From: Candidatus Cloacimonadota bacterium
GTDB lineage: Bacteria > Cloacimonadota > Cloacimonadia > Cloacimonadales > WRIO01
DNA length: 45,819 nucleotides
NCBI GenBank assembly: GCA_029553545.1
Contig: JAKPKU010000023.1
Coordinates: 1-45,819, forward strand
Direction of reading: 5' to 3'
A program made the position numbers and the translations under genes. Shown here one piece after another: positions 34,646 through 43,659 of this stretch. Position 1 is the stretch's first letter. The number at the start of each line of letters is the position of its first letter. The notes below the pieces were generated by a model that was given only the letters and a program-made list of their open reading frames with translations, did not search any database and was not told where the DNA came from.

Positions 34646-34663
34646 TATTTAATGCATTAAATA
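34646..34663. promoter_or_regulatory. Perfect 18-bp palindrome upstream of the peroxiredoxin promoter
   Basis: TATTTAATGCATTAAATA is its own reverse complement and lies about 40 nt upstream of the -35, between the nucleoside kinase stop and the peroxiredoxin gene. It could be an operator for an oxidative-stress regulator, or an AT-rich terminator stem for the upstream operon. CC and GG flanks extend it imperfectly. Confidence 0.45.
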
Positions 34664-34675
34664 GGCTAAAAATAA

Positions 34676-36340
34676 TTAATACTTAAACACACTTTCGAAA
34701 GTAAATTCCCTCAGTATTGAATTGAGTGGAACCAAGTTGTCTTGAATATCTCTAATATGACCAAGCAATGTAATTAGATTTTGTGCGATATTATAGACAT
34801 TTGAATGCTTTTGTATTGCCAGCAATTGAGGCAAGACGTGCTTTTTTAGCACACCCAATTCATAAGTCAAGCTACTGTTGAACATAAAATCGACCGTCTC
34901 TTGAAATGGGAAGATATTCTTGTCTTCGCCCTCTCTGATTGAGTCCCAGCGCATCAATGTTTCTTCTGCAGAATAGCCACGATAGCGGAAGTCACGTGCA
35001 ATTCTTCTTAATTTACGGAAGTCAGTTGTAGCAATACGATTATGATAGTCTATATTCAATTGATTTAGGGCGCTGATATAGATTTTCATCTTATTTTCAT
35101 TTGGTATTTCTGAGGTCAAAACATCATTTATCGCATGGATGCCCTCTAATACGAGCACATTATCATCCTTTAGGGCAAGCTTTTCACCGCTTGACTCTCT
35201 TACTCCAGTAATGAAGTTGTATCGTGGTAAAACGACTTCTTCACCATTAATCAAGGCGAGTAAGTCTCTATTTAAGACGTCTAAATCCAAAGAGTAAATA
35301 CTTTCAAAATCATAGTCACCATCAGCTTTACGTGGTGTTTGTGTTCGTGGTAAGAAATAGTCATCAAGCCCGATCACCAGCGGTGTTATACCATTGACGC
35401 GTAATTGTACAGAGAGTCTTTTAGCAAATGTTGTCTTGCCAGAAGAAGACGGTCCTGCAATTAAAATAACTCTTGTTTGCTTTCTTGCCAAAACTTGATC
35501 TGCCAAAAAGGCAATTTTCTTTTCATGTAGTGCCTCTTCTGTTTGAATAAAATCGCTAATCTTATTATTCTCAATCAATTCATTTAAATCACCAATATTG
35601 TGCACTTTCAGAATATTCAGCCATTTATCATGCTCTTGATGCACAGAGAAAAGAATCTTCGGCATTTCAAACTTTCCATCTATCTCACAAGTACCATTTT
35701 TGGGGAATCTAATCACAAAGCCATTGCCGTATTTACATAATTCAAAAATGTCTAATAAACCTGTATGTGGTACCAAATTGCCTGGGTAGTAATCATAAAA
35801 TTCGCGGCAATTAAATACATCTATAGTACGGGTGTTGCCGTAATTGAGGTTTTTAATAATATCAAAGCGCTTGAAAATATTAAAGTAGTTTAGTGCTTCA
35901 CCAATAGGCATGTTTATTTTTTGAATAGGCGCCTTCATGTCTATTATTTCTTTCATTTTCTGGGTAATTGTCTTTAAATCAGACTCTTCGACTTTCTCCT
36001 GAGTGTTTTCAAGTTCACAATAAACTCCATCGCCAATAGAATGCTGCACATTAACTGTATATTTTGTGCCATATAAGAGATAAAAAGCCATGTGAAAAAG
36101 AAAAATAATAGAGTCTTGATAAATTCTATAACCCTCGGTTGTTGTTAGAGGCACAATCTCAATGCGGGTATTTTGCTCTAAGAGCTTGGCTCCCGTAACA
36201 TACTCATTATTAATCTTATAAGCCACAATCTTACAAAAGGGCAAGCTCACTTCATCCATAATCTCATTAATTGTTATAGCTTTTGCATAAGACAGACACT
36301 TTATCTGTTTGCTTTCATATGTAATATCAACCCTAATCAT
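34676..36340 (-). CDS. TGS-domain nucleoside (uridine) kinase fusion
   Basis: 554 residues from the ATG at 36340 (GGAG six nt upstream; TTG at 36352 overlaps that site). The N-terminal 70 residues look like a TGS/ubiquitin-like domain, followed by a region related to the second additional domain of threonyl-tRNA synthetase (about 75-180). The C-terminal half is a uridine-kinase-like P-loop kinase: LIAGPSSSGKTTFAKRLS (Walker A, about 290-307), VIGLDDYFLPR (substrate-binding Asp, about 321-331), DFESIYSLDLDVL, and VLVLEGIHAIND (about 397-408). It likely phosphorylates a nucleoside; the exact substrate is uncertain. It overlaps the chaN-like gene by 8 nt at the end of the yicC-rnr operon. Confidence 0.88.
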   Translation of the reverse strand: MIRVDITYESKQIKCLSYAKAITINEIMDEVSLPFCKIVAYKINNEYVTGAKLLEQNTRIEIVPLTTTEGYRIYQDSIIFLFHMAFYLLYGTKYTVNVQHSIGDGVYCELENTQEKVEESDLKTITQKMKEIIDMKAPIQKINMPIGEALNYFNIFKRFDIIKNLNYGNTRTIDVFNCREFYDYYPGNLVPHTGLLDIFELCKYGNGFVIRFPKNGTCEIDGKFEMPKILFSVHQEHDKWLNILKVHNIGDLNELIENNKISDFIQTEEALHEKKIAFLADQVLARKQTRVILIAGPSSSGKTTFAKRLSVQLRVNGITPLVIGLDDYFLPRTQTPRKADGDYDFESIYSLDLDVLNRDLLALINGEEVVLPRYNFITGVRESSGEKLALKDDNVLVLEGIHAINDVLTSEIPNENKMKIYISALNQLNIDYHNRIATTDFRKLRRIARDFRYRGYSAEETLMRWDSIREGEDKNIFPFQETVDFMFNSSLTYELGVLKKHVLPQLLAIQKHSNVYNIAQNLITLLGHIRDIQDNLVPLNSILREFTFESVFKY

Positions 36341-37214
36341 CTTGCTCTCCAAATTCTCTGTTTATGATAATTATATAATCTGCAATGGAAATATCATCTT
36401 CTTTAGATATCTCCAACTTCTCGCCCTCAGCCTTGGCTAAGGGACTAATCACAAGCGACTTATAGTTCTTATCCACACGTTCAACTGTGCCAAGCCCTGA
36501 CTGACTGTGAAAATCACCGTTAAAGTGTATCACCTTCTTCTTGGGGTTTGCCTTTAAATAATCGACGATCGACTCTGCCATGGTATCATCTTTCACGCAT
36601 TGCGCTGCAAATAGTCTATCTAAAAGCATACCATGCCCCATTTGCATATTGCCCATCAAACCGAAAAACTTGTCTTTATAGGTACCATCATCAGTATTTA
36701 CAGCACGTGCCACCCACATCTTTTCTTGAACAGACAGGCTATCCAATATCTCAAGCCCCTCCCTATTCACAAATGAAGCAATATAACGAGGCACATTTGC
36801 TGCAATTAATGGCAATTTCTTTTCCTTTGCAAACTCAACTATCGGCTTATAATCTGTAGGATAATTATCCCACGCTCTGCTACGTAGTAAAAAGTCAGAT
36901 TCCTCTATTTTGCCCATTAAAAAGTCATTGAGTATCCCTTGTGTATCTCTTTCAAACATCTCCATGGAGACGGCTATCTCATGATTATTATGATAAAACT
37001 CTCTTAAAAACTCAATCTCCAGCCAGTGCAACAGTTCATCATCATGCAATTCACCGAAGAAGATAATATCAGCTTTTTGGCATTCTTTTGCCATTTGCGA
37101 CAGCTTGACATACTTCCTTGTTTTACTATTATATATCTTATAATCATTTGTATTATAACTAAGTAACATGCTCACACAGACAATAAGAAGGCTTAAGATT
37201 AAGATCTTTCTCAT
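36333..37214 (-). CDS. ChaN-family haem-binding-type protein
   Basis: 293 residues. A signal-like N-terminus (ILILSLLIVCVSMLLSY) has a Cys but not a canonical lipobox, so lipid attachment is doubtful. The domain begins with ADIIFFGELHDDELLHWLEIEFLR (about 48-71), the ChaN/PF04187 mark, followed by VSMEMFERDTQG (about 84-95) and SRAWDNYPTDYKPIVEFA (about 118-135). HGMLLDRLFAAQCVKDDTMA and FNGDFHSQSGLG lie further on. Family members bind haem or are linked to iron uptake; the role here is unproven. It overlaps rnr by 4 nt (ATGA) and the nucleoside kinase gene by 8 nt. Confidence 0.85.
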   Translation of the reverse strand: MRKILILSLLIVCVSMLLSYNTNDYKIYNSKTRKYVKLSQMAKECQKADIIFFGELHDDELLHWLEIEFLREFYHNNHEIAVSMEMFERDTQGILNDFLMGKIEESDFLLRSRAWDNYPTDYKPIVEFAKEKKLPLIAANVPRYIASFVNREGLEILDSLSVQEKMWVARAVNTDDGTYKDKFFGLMGNMQMGHGMLLDRLFAAQCVKDDTMAESIVDYLKANPKKKVIHFNGDFHSQSGLGTVERVDKNYKSLVISPLAKAEGEKLEISKEDDISIADYIIIINREFGEQDD

Positions 37215-39415
37215 TTCTTTTTCTTCCTTTTCTTTTTATGCACTTTTGTTACAGCTTCGCATTTCAGGCTAAAGTAAATATCGTCAGTCACCATATCCAC
37301 AGACACTTCAACCTTGTCTGCCAGTTTAAATACACGTCCTCTACGCCTACCCTTCACCACCTTCAGCCGCTCATATAGCTCATAAAAGTCATCAGTTAGA
37401 CTCATGTATTTCACTATGCCTCGCACAGGCAAATCATCAAGCTCAATGACCATTGCTGAATTAGTAAAAGCTATAATGATTCCTGTGAACTCATCACCCA
37501 CCTTCTTTTTCATAAAGGCAAGCAAGGTCTTATCTTCCATAGCTCTTTCTGATTCATCTGCCAGCGCTTCTTTCTTGGTAGCAATACCTGCGTAATTAAA
37601 AACCGCAGCAGAGCTCAAATCATTCTTTCCTACTTCGTCGAGGGCTTTATGAAACTCGTATTTCTTCAGCTGAAAATGAACAATCAAGTCACACAGACGC
37701 CTAATCGGTGAGGTAAAGTGAGTATAAGTGGGAATACCTAAACCAAAGTGTGCAATATGTGCAGTAGAGTACTTCGCCTTTTTCATACTACGCAGCACCA
37801 TCCTGTCGAATACACGATGATACTCTTCAGTTGGCAGGCATTTTAGCACATTCTGCCATGTTTTATTGATATTTTCATCTACTTGAAAGCTAATTTTATG
37901 GAATTTGAGTATATCTTTTATCTTCATCAAGTCTTCATTATTCGGCTCTTCATGAATACGATAGATCGTTGTGCCAGTCAGCTTTGTCAGCCTCTTTGCC
38001 ACAAATTCATTTGCTACCAACATAAAGTTCTCGATCAAGCGATGCGAATCTGTCTCTTGACTACGCTTCAAGTCCACCAAATAGCCCTCATCATCAAAGA
38101 TATATTCCACCTCTGGCAAGTCAAAACTGAGATAGCCTTTTTGCACCCTCTTCTTGTACAATTGTTGCGACAGGAACCGCATCAAATTGAGTGTTTTAAC
38201 TATATTCTCATCCAGCCCATGCTCTTTATCTTCAAATAACAAATCTACTTCTTCATAGCTCAGTCGCGCATTAGAGCAGATCACACTCTCTTTTATATCC
38301 TGCGAAATAATCGCTCCATTATTATCAAAATCAGTTATCACTGTCACCGTCATCTTCTCTTCATCAGGGCGTAAGGAGCACATCTTATTGGATAGTGCTT
38401 CAGGCAACATCGGCAAGACCTTTTTAGGAAAATAATAGCTATTACCACGATTCAATGCCTCTTTAAAGATCTCACCATCCAGCTTGATATAGTGGGCAAG
38501 ATCAGCAATGTGAACATAGAGCCTCAACTTCCCCTCACCCAATTCCTCAAGCGAGATAGCATCGTCAAAGTCTTTAGCAGAAATCGGGTCAATAGTAAAA
38601 GTAAATATATCTCTAAAGTCACTTCTTTTGGCAATATCTGCCTCGGTAATCTTACCATCTATCGCCAGCGCCTCTTTCAAGACCTCTTCAGGAAACTCCA
38701 AAGGCAAATCAAAATCACGAATAACCGCTAATAGCTCAACTTCTGGCAAGCCACTATCACCCAAGACCTCTACTATCTTACCAGACGGCAATTGATTCAT
38801 CAGTCTATTGCCCCAGTTATCAATCTCAATAACTACTTTTTTACCCTTCAAATTGTCAGCAGCGCCACTAATTTGAAAGGGATTATGAATCTTCAAATTA
38901 TCACAAATAAAGAGCTTTTTCTTTGAGACATAATCAACAGTCCCCACAAACTTATTACTATAGCGCTCTATAATGCGCTTGATAATACCAATTCGCCTAT
39001 TTGCCTTATTCTTTATCAGCTCTACTTCTACAATATCTCGATGATAGGCATTTAGAGTATCCTCAGCCGAGATCTTGATATCAATACCATCATCCATTAT
39101 CACATAGGCAAAGGACATATTCTTAGCCAGAGATGTCGCATCAAAAGTGCCAGTCACTGTCTTTGCTTCTTTTTCTTTTAAAGCAGGCTCTTCTTTTTCT
39201 ACTATTTCTTCAATAAAATCACTACGTAATGAATACTTTTTACCAATTTTCTCAATGAATAATTCTTGCACAAGCTCATTCAAGACACTCTGAACATCAG
39301 CTTGTTCGGTCTTTCTCAGTCCAATAGACGACACGCACTGAAACGCAGTGTATGACTGATTACCATGCTTTTTAAAAAACTTTACCAAGCTCTCTTTTAT
39401 AATATTCTTATCCAA
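37211..39415 (-). CDS. rnr: Ribonuclease R
   Basis: 734 residues, starting at TTG behind GAGG. A 3'-to-5' exoribonuclease that degrades structured RNA. An N-terminal winged-helix domain (about 1-65) is followed by cold-shock-like RNA-binding domains (about 85-240), then the RNB domain with ITFTIDPISAKDFDDAISLE-type active site (catalytic Asps in DPxSAKDxDDA, about 274-284). YFPKKVLPMLPEALSNKMCSL (about 325-345) and HFTSPIRRLCDLIVH (about 563-577) are family blocks. A C-terminal S1 domain (about 625-710) ends in a very basic tail (KKRKKKK), as in RNase R. It sits 15 nt after the small membrane-protein gene. Confidence 0.95.
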   Translation of the reverse strand: MDKNIIKESLVKFFKKHGNQSYTAFQCVSSIGLRKTEQADVQSVLNELVQELFIEKIGKKYSLRSDFIEEIVEKEEPALKEKEAKTVTGTFDATSLAKNMSFAYVIMDDGIDIKISAEDTLNAYHRDIVEVELIKNKANRRIGIIKRIIERYSNKFVGTVDYVSKKKLFICDNLKIHNPFQISGAADNLKGKKVVIEIDNWGNRLMNQLPSGKIVEVLGDSGLPEVELLAVIRDFDLPLEFPEEVLKEALAIDGKITEADIAKRSDFRDIFTFTIDPISAKDFDDAISLEELGEGKLRLYVHIADLAHYIKLDGEIFKEALNRGNSYYFPKKVLPMLPEALSNKMCSLRPDEEKMTVTVITDFDNNGAIISQDIKESVICSNARLSYEEVDLLFEDKEHGLDENIVKTLNLMRFLSQQLYKKRVQKGYLSFDLPEVEYIFDDEGYLVDLKRSQETDSHRLIENFMLVANEFVAKRLTKLTGTTIYRIHEEPNNEDLMKIKDILKFHKISFQVDENINKTWQNVLKCLPTEEYHRVFDRMVLRSMKKAKYSTAHIAHFGLGIPTYTHFTSPIRRLCDLIVHFQLKKYEFHKALDEVGKNDLSSAAVFNYAGIATKKEALADESERAMEDKTLLAFMKKKVGDEFTGIIIAFTNSAMVIELDDLPVRGIVKYMSLTDDFYELYERLKVVKGRRRGRVFKLADKVEVSVDMVTDDIYFSLKCEAVTKVHKKKRKKKK

Positions 39416-39430
39416 TTATCCTCGCAAACT

Positions 39431-39877
39431 CTACAATTTAATCAATTTCTCACTCAAAAAGGCAATGATCGCCTCTCGCTCGCTCTGGTCTTTGGAAAAG
39501 CGGATTGACTGTCCACGAAAGGCATCCAGTCGCGACACCTGCTTAAATGTGCTGAGCATCAAGCCCTTTTTATCCACATAAAAACTACCATAATCAGTGT
39601 ATTTCTTCTCAACCTTCACAATAGGATAGCGGATCAGTAAATGGTGCTCATAAAACTCATACTTTGTAGAGACGAAATACGGTGCTACACCGATAAACAA
39701 AATCAGCACGCCTAATACGTAATACAGTGGTTGTTCCCAATTTACCACAGCAATATTCCACAAGATATAGCCCATAAAAAACAGGAATATCACCAGCAGT
39801 ATCGACTTGCGTGGGAAGTCCATAAAGGGAAAAGAGTTCCACTCAATTATCGGTTTATTTGTGTTATCATTCGACAT
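39431..39877 (-). CDS. Small membrane protein, possibly with a bacterial PH-like domain
   Basis: 148 residues. Two adjacent membrane helices (about 24-44 and 51-71) form a hairpin, followed by a soluble region rich in beta-type alternation (KYEFYEHHLLIRYPIVKVEKKY, then YGSFYVDKKGLMLSTF). That layout resembles small bPH-type proteins, but I cannot assign it firmly. It overlaps yicC by 11 nt and is close to rnr, so it is part of that operon. Confidence 0.75.
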   Translation of the reverse strand: MSNDNTNKPIIEWNSFPFMDFPRKSILLVIFLFFMGYILWNIAVVNWEQPLYYVLGVLILFIGVAPYFVSTKYEFYEHHLLIRYPIVKVEKKYTDYGSFYVDKKGLMLSTFKQVSRLDAFRGQSIRFSKDQSEREAIIAFLSEKLIKL

Positions 39878-40742
39878 TTTGTATCTGCTCCCTACATTTT
39901 TCTATCTCTTCTTTGATGCGTAAGATATGCTCAAAAGCTGTTGTCTCATTGTACTTTGCAGAAATCGTATTGATCTCTCTCTGCATCTCTTGAAAGATAA
40001 AGTTCAAAGACTTGCCCGCATCAATACCATCGCCGTTTAGTCTCTCTTCAAACTTATCTAAATGACTCTTTATCCTAATAATCTCTTCTGTAATATCGTT
40101 TTTATCAAAGTAAAGGGCGAGCTCCAGCATCAATCTCTTTTCCAAGTCTTCGTTGAGGCTCTCTTTTAAGAGTTGCTCGATATTATCTTTAGCATTCTCA
40201 AAACACTTTGTCTGAAACTCAGGTACTGATCTTTCTATAAAAAGCACAGATTCTTTGATCTTGAGAAAAGACTCATCAAAGAACTCTTTCATCTTCTCGC
40301 CTTCTTGCATAGCCATCAATTGATGCTTTTTCACTGCTTGCTCAGCGGTTTCTAAGAGTATCTGCAGAAAATCCTCATCATATGCGGGACTATGAAAGGT
40401 CAAGACATTTGGCTGTGAGATGATAGTTTCCAAGTCTAAAGGCGTCTCATCACCAATAATCTCTTTAGCATGTTTTAGTAGCTCTGCAAAGGCTTTCAGC
40501 TTGTTTTCATCTAATTGATAATCAGGCACGCGTTTATCGTAAAAATTGATTCTCAGGTCTGCTTTTCCGCGTCTAATATATTTTGCAACTATCTCTTTAA
40601 TTTGGTTTTCAAAGACTAATAATTCTCGTGGTGACGACATTTTCCAGTCAAAGTACTTACTATTTACAGATTTTATTTCTATTTCTATATCAAAGTCATC
40701 ATTATGAAGCTCAGCATTACCAAAACCTGTCATACTCTTCAT
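39867..40742 (-). CDS. yicC: YicC-family endoribonuclease
   Basis: 291 residues, standard length. The classic opening MKSMTGFGNAE and IEIKSVNSKYFDWKMSSPREL (about 22-42) are unmistakable. The C-terminal block GDGIDAGKSLNFIFQEMQRE then NTISAKYNE (about 235-262) is the DUF1732 mark, with KSHLDKFEERL just before it. YicC proteins are endoribonucleases that act on RNAs in stationary phase. It heads the operon yicC-membrane protein-rnr-chaN-nucleoside kinase. GAGG precedes the ATG. Co-occurrence with rnr supports an RNA-decay role. Confidence 0.95.
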   Translation of the reverse strand: MKSMTGFGNAELHNDDFDIEIEIKSVNSKYFDWKMSSPRELLVFENQIKEIVAKYIRRGKADLRINFYDKRVPDYQLDENKLKAFAELLKHAKEIIGDETPLDLETIISQPNVLTFHSPAYDEDFLQILLETAEQAVKKHQLMAMQEGEKMKEFFDESFLKIKESVLFIERSVPEFQTKCFENAKDNIEQLLKESLNEDLEKRLMLELALYFDKNDITEEIIRIKSHLDKFEERLNGDGIDAGKSLNFIFQEMQREINTISAKYNETTAFEHILRIKEEIEKCREQIQNVE

Positions 40743-40764
40743 CTTATCACCTCTTTCTCTGGCA

Positions 40765-40790
40765 TAGCTTATTTAGCAGGCAATAAGCTA
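40765..40790 (-). other. Stem-loop between tRNA-Leu and yicC
   Basis: TAGCTTATT and AATAAGCTA form a perfect 9-bp stem with an 8-nt loop. There is no T-run, so it may be a processing or attenuation structure on a tRNA-yicC transcript. Confidence 0.45.
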
Positions 40791-40795
40791 AAAGA

Positions 40796-40882
40796 TGGTG
40801 CTGAAGAGGGGACTCGAACCCCTATGAGATAACTCTCACTAGAACCTGAATCTAGCGTGTCTGCCAATTTCACCACTCCAGC
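40796..40882 (-). tRNA. tRNA-Leu (anticodon CAG)
   Basis: 87 nt on the minus strand, CCA encoded. Acceptor arms GCTGGAG and CTTCAGC pair with one G-T. The D arm has GTGGTGAAATTGGCAGACAC. The anticodon stem CTAGA/TCTAG holds the loop TTCAGGT, so the anticodon is CAG. The long variable arm (GAGAGTTATCTC) is typical of tRNA-Leu, and the T arm GGGGTTCGAGTCCCC is canonical. It precedes yicC on the same strand. Confidence 0.97.
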
Positions 40883-40987
40883 ATCTCAGTAGTATATTTT
40901 TTTTAAACAGTGTATTTTCGTCAAGTGATTTTTCTCTTGAAGCTAATTTTTCTCTAATCTTGTCTTTTAAACTCCACAATTAATGGG

Positions 40988-41947
40988 CTAAAAAACAAAG
41001 GAGCCTAAATCAAAGAGGTCCTCATCCTTTTCTGGCTGCCATGTACGCACATAAATCTTGGGATGCTCATCATCTGTAAAATCTATCATCAAAAACAAGT
41101 AGCCCTTATCTGCATAGTAGTCGCCACGCCATGTCTGCAATAATTGCACACCATAAATATTATCATTTTTGGGTGAGATAGATATGTCGATATCATCAAA
41201 GAAAACGCGTATCTGCTTATTATTTGCGAAAACCCTCTTTGTATGGCTAATATATTCAGACTTATTCTGCTTTACATACTCAACCTTTTCTGGATCAGCC
41301 AATTTGACTTCTTTGCTTGTCAAATCTGGTTCAATGACCCTACCTACGATAATCAAGGCATTATCGCTAAATACTTCATCCAAAAAAGCAATATCTTTGC
41401 GATTATAAGCGGTCCGATAGTTCTCCACAAAGTCGGTAATTATCTTCTTTTGCCGATACTCTCGCGCTGGCAATTTACTGTCCATAATCTTGCTGTACAT
41501 ATGATAGTCAAGCGCAAAACTAATATCTTCAATTTTGCCTGCAGCATTGACATTGATCACCAGTTCTGCATTCTCAACATCACCAGTGCCATTATTGACC
41601 AGGACAGGAATATTACGCAATTCAAAGTTCGCTGCTGCCTGCTTTAAGAGATTCAATTGAATAGAGCCCTCAGCACAATAAAAAGGGCTATTTTCCCAAA
41701 TACTATTGATGCGATTAATAGCCAGGGCTGTAAAACACTTGCTATCCAGGCTCAGTTTTGTTTGCCCTGCATAACTACTATTTGCCTCATTAATCAATTG
41801 CGCCACAGCGTTTTCAATCTGATTTGCCAACTCTTGATTTGACCTATATCTCACTGTCACTTCCGTACGAACTTGTGCCTGTACCATAGCAAAAACCGAC
41901 AAGAAGAGAATTATTAAAAATACTCTTATTTTAAAAACTGTATCCAT
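40988..41947 (-). CDS. Exported protein with an NTF2/SnoaL-like region
   Basis: 319 residues, ATG behind GAGGTG. The signal peptide (VFLIILFLSVFAMVQA, cleavage before QVRTEV) is clear. The middle part (about 165-200) contains IITDFVENYRTAYNRKDIAFLDEVFSDNAL-type sequence, which is typical of nuclear-transport-factor-2-like folds. The C-terminal part has VQLLQTWRGDYYADKGYLFLMIDF and ends in VRTWQPEKDEDLFDLGSF. Periplasmic or surface proteins like this occur in Bacteroidetes with unknown role. It overlaps the upstream PKD-domain gene by 22 nt, so the two are probably made together. Confidence 0.75.
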   Translation of the reverse strand: MDTVFKIRVFLIILFLSVFAMVQAQVRTEVTVRYRSNQELANQIENAVAQLINEANSSYAGQTKLSLDSKCFTALAINRINSIWENSPFYCAEGSIQLNLLKQAAANFELRNIPVLVNNGTGDVENAELVINVNAAGKIEDISFALDYHMYSKIMDSKLPAREYRQKKIITDFVENYRTAYNRKDIAFLDEVFSDNALIIVGRVIEPDLTSKEVKLADPEKVEYVKQNKSEYISHTKRVFANNKQIRVFFDDIDISISPKNDNIYGVQLLQTWRGDYYADKGYLFLMIDFTDDEHPKIYVRTWQPEKDEDLFDLGSFVF

Positions 41948-43422
41948 ATACCACCTCTCCCTTTTTTCAATATTTCACTGTCTTTCACTGCCTGCTGATC
42001 TCGCAAATCAATCCTGCCATTATCTTCAGGTGAGATTAAAGAGATAATCCTTTCGCTTTTAGCATCAAATAATAAGATATATGCTTGATCTGCATTGGCT
42101 AATTGATCTTTAGAGCCAAATATCAGCTTACCTTCATTCTTCTTTTTGCTCAGCCAGGCAATTGCCTCTCTTATCCGCTCAAAACTCAGTAGTTGATCTA
42201 TATCTGCTTGACTGGCAAATACCTGCTTAACTGTGACTTGCCTATATGCAATTTTCTCCTGCACACTGCTTTTCTTATCTTCAACTTTTGGCTTTGGCAC
42301 ACCAATTGTAACAGCCTTGGTAACAGTAAACAAATTATTAACTGTGAGGCTAATACGATAGACGCCATCTCTCGCATAAACGTATTTAGGATTTCGCTCT
42401 GCTGTTCTTGGGCTATCATCACCAAACTGCCATTCAAGAGATTTTACACTGATATTCTCGATTATTGGCTTGAGGTTTATCTCTGCCCCATCTTGTTTGA
42501 TTTCTATATCGATATTTACCAAATTACTAAAGTCTATCTCATGGTTAAAGCTGTAGCAAATAGGATATTCCTGCAAAAGCTCTTGCACCTCCTTATTCAA
42601 GTCAGCCATCTCACTATCATAATTCAAGACCATCTTTTTCTTCAGCCGCTTTTCCGAACAAAAGCCAAAGATATACAGTTCAGCTTTCCCATCAATCACC
42701 TTTTGTGCGATATCATCACCTTCAAATGCCAGCTTCACATTATTCAAGGGCACTTGAGCATTTGTTATATTAAAAGAAATAGGAAAAGCATCGGGTGTCT
42801 GTGCATTTGGCTTCTGCACCGCAGATTGAACTCGACTCTCTTGCAAATAATCATATAAAATATTATACACATAGAGGTTCAAATCAGGCTTATCATTATA
42901 GGCTATAGCCTGTGGCAACATCATAGTCAGAGTATAAATATTCAAGTATTCGGATATTACACTCTCTATCCCTATCCTCTCCTCTTTCGCCCCTGCTATT
43001 TCCATACGCTTGATCAATGCACTACTCTGCTCATCAAGCCATCTCCGATAAACCGACTTATTCAAGTAAGCAAGTACATATTGCGTCTTTTTGTCTTTAT
43101 ATGAGATAAAATTATATCCTGAGAGCTTAATCTTACTGGACATCTCAACTCGCTGTTGGGCTATTTGCTCCTGGCGGCCATTATACTCAGCCTGCACATC
43201 AGAGACATTCACCTGCACATTAGCCTGAATCTGCAAAATTAAATTAGCCAAAGCTGTCTTCTTTAACTGCTCTTCACTGACACGCTCATTTGTTCCAGCG
43301 CTACTCTCACCTATATAATATTCCTGCGAACCCTTAATCTTCAGGTAATCAGCCTTACTATCAGCAAATAAGAGGCTTGCCAAGACAACCAAAACAATTA
43401 TAATAAATAACCTTACCTTCAT
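41926..43422 (-). CDS. Exported PKD-domain protein
   Basis: 498 residues from the ATG at 43422 (GAGG five nt upstream; GTG at 43428 overlaps it). The signal peptide is LFIIIVLVVLASLLFA, before DSKAD. The next region (about 20-140: YYIGESSAGTNERVSEEQLKKTALANLILQI) resembles LPP20/FlgT-type N-terminal domains that begin with a GxGxS-x-A-like repeat. A PKD domain lies at about 320-385, shown by WQFGDDSPRTAERNPKYVYARDGVYRISLTV. The C-terminal 100 residues may be a DUF4384-like domain (QAYILLFDAKSERIISLISP). A cell-surface or periplasmic role is inferred. It is adjacent to the DGR, but no adenine-mutagenised repeat is visible in it. Confidence 0.78.
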   Translation of the reverse strand: MKVRLFIIIVLVVLASLLFADSKADYLKIKGSQEYYIGESSAGTNERVSEEQLKKTALANLILQIQANVQVNVSDVQAEYNGRQEQIAQQRVEMSSKIKLSGYNFISYKDKKTQYVLAYLNKSVYRRWLDEQSSALIKRMEIAGAKEERIGIESVISEYLNIYTLTMMLPQAIAYNDKPDLNLYVYNILYDYLQESRVQSAVQKPNAQTPDAFPISFNITNAQVPLNNVKLAFEGDDIAQKVIDGKAELYIFGFCSEKRLKKKMVLNYDSEMADLNKEVQELLQEYPICYSFNHEIDFSNLVNIDIEIKQDGAEINLKPIIENISVKSLEWQFGDDSPRTAERNPKYVYARDGVYRISLTVNNLFTVTKAVTIGVPKPKVEDKKSSVQEKIAYRQVTVKQVFASQADIDQLLSFERIREAIAWLSKKKNEGKLIFGSKDQLANADQAYILLFDAKSERIISLISPEDNGRIDLRDQQAVKDSEILKKGRGGIWIQFLK

Positions 43423-43659
43423 ATACACCTCATTACCAGTATATTTTTAGCCGCTTTTCTTGCAAGTATTTTTTTTAGAATTAATTAATGACTGCTTGCA
43501 ATCTGCTTTGTGTCAAAACAAATGTCTCTTTGTCCATAATCAAAACAATAATACAAACATTTAAACATGAGTCATAAAAGATTCTTTGCCATCCATGGAC
43601 AGGATAAAAATCCGAACAATTCTTAATACTGATGATATATCCGTAAACATATCATATCT

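Noticed and set aside
41169-42858. Several opposite-strand frames of 60-221 codons within the exported-protein genes
   Set aside because: They lie antisense to genes with signal peptides, ribosome sites and recognisable domains; their composition (many I, L, C, H) is that of shadows.
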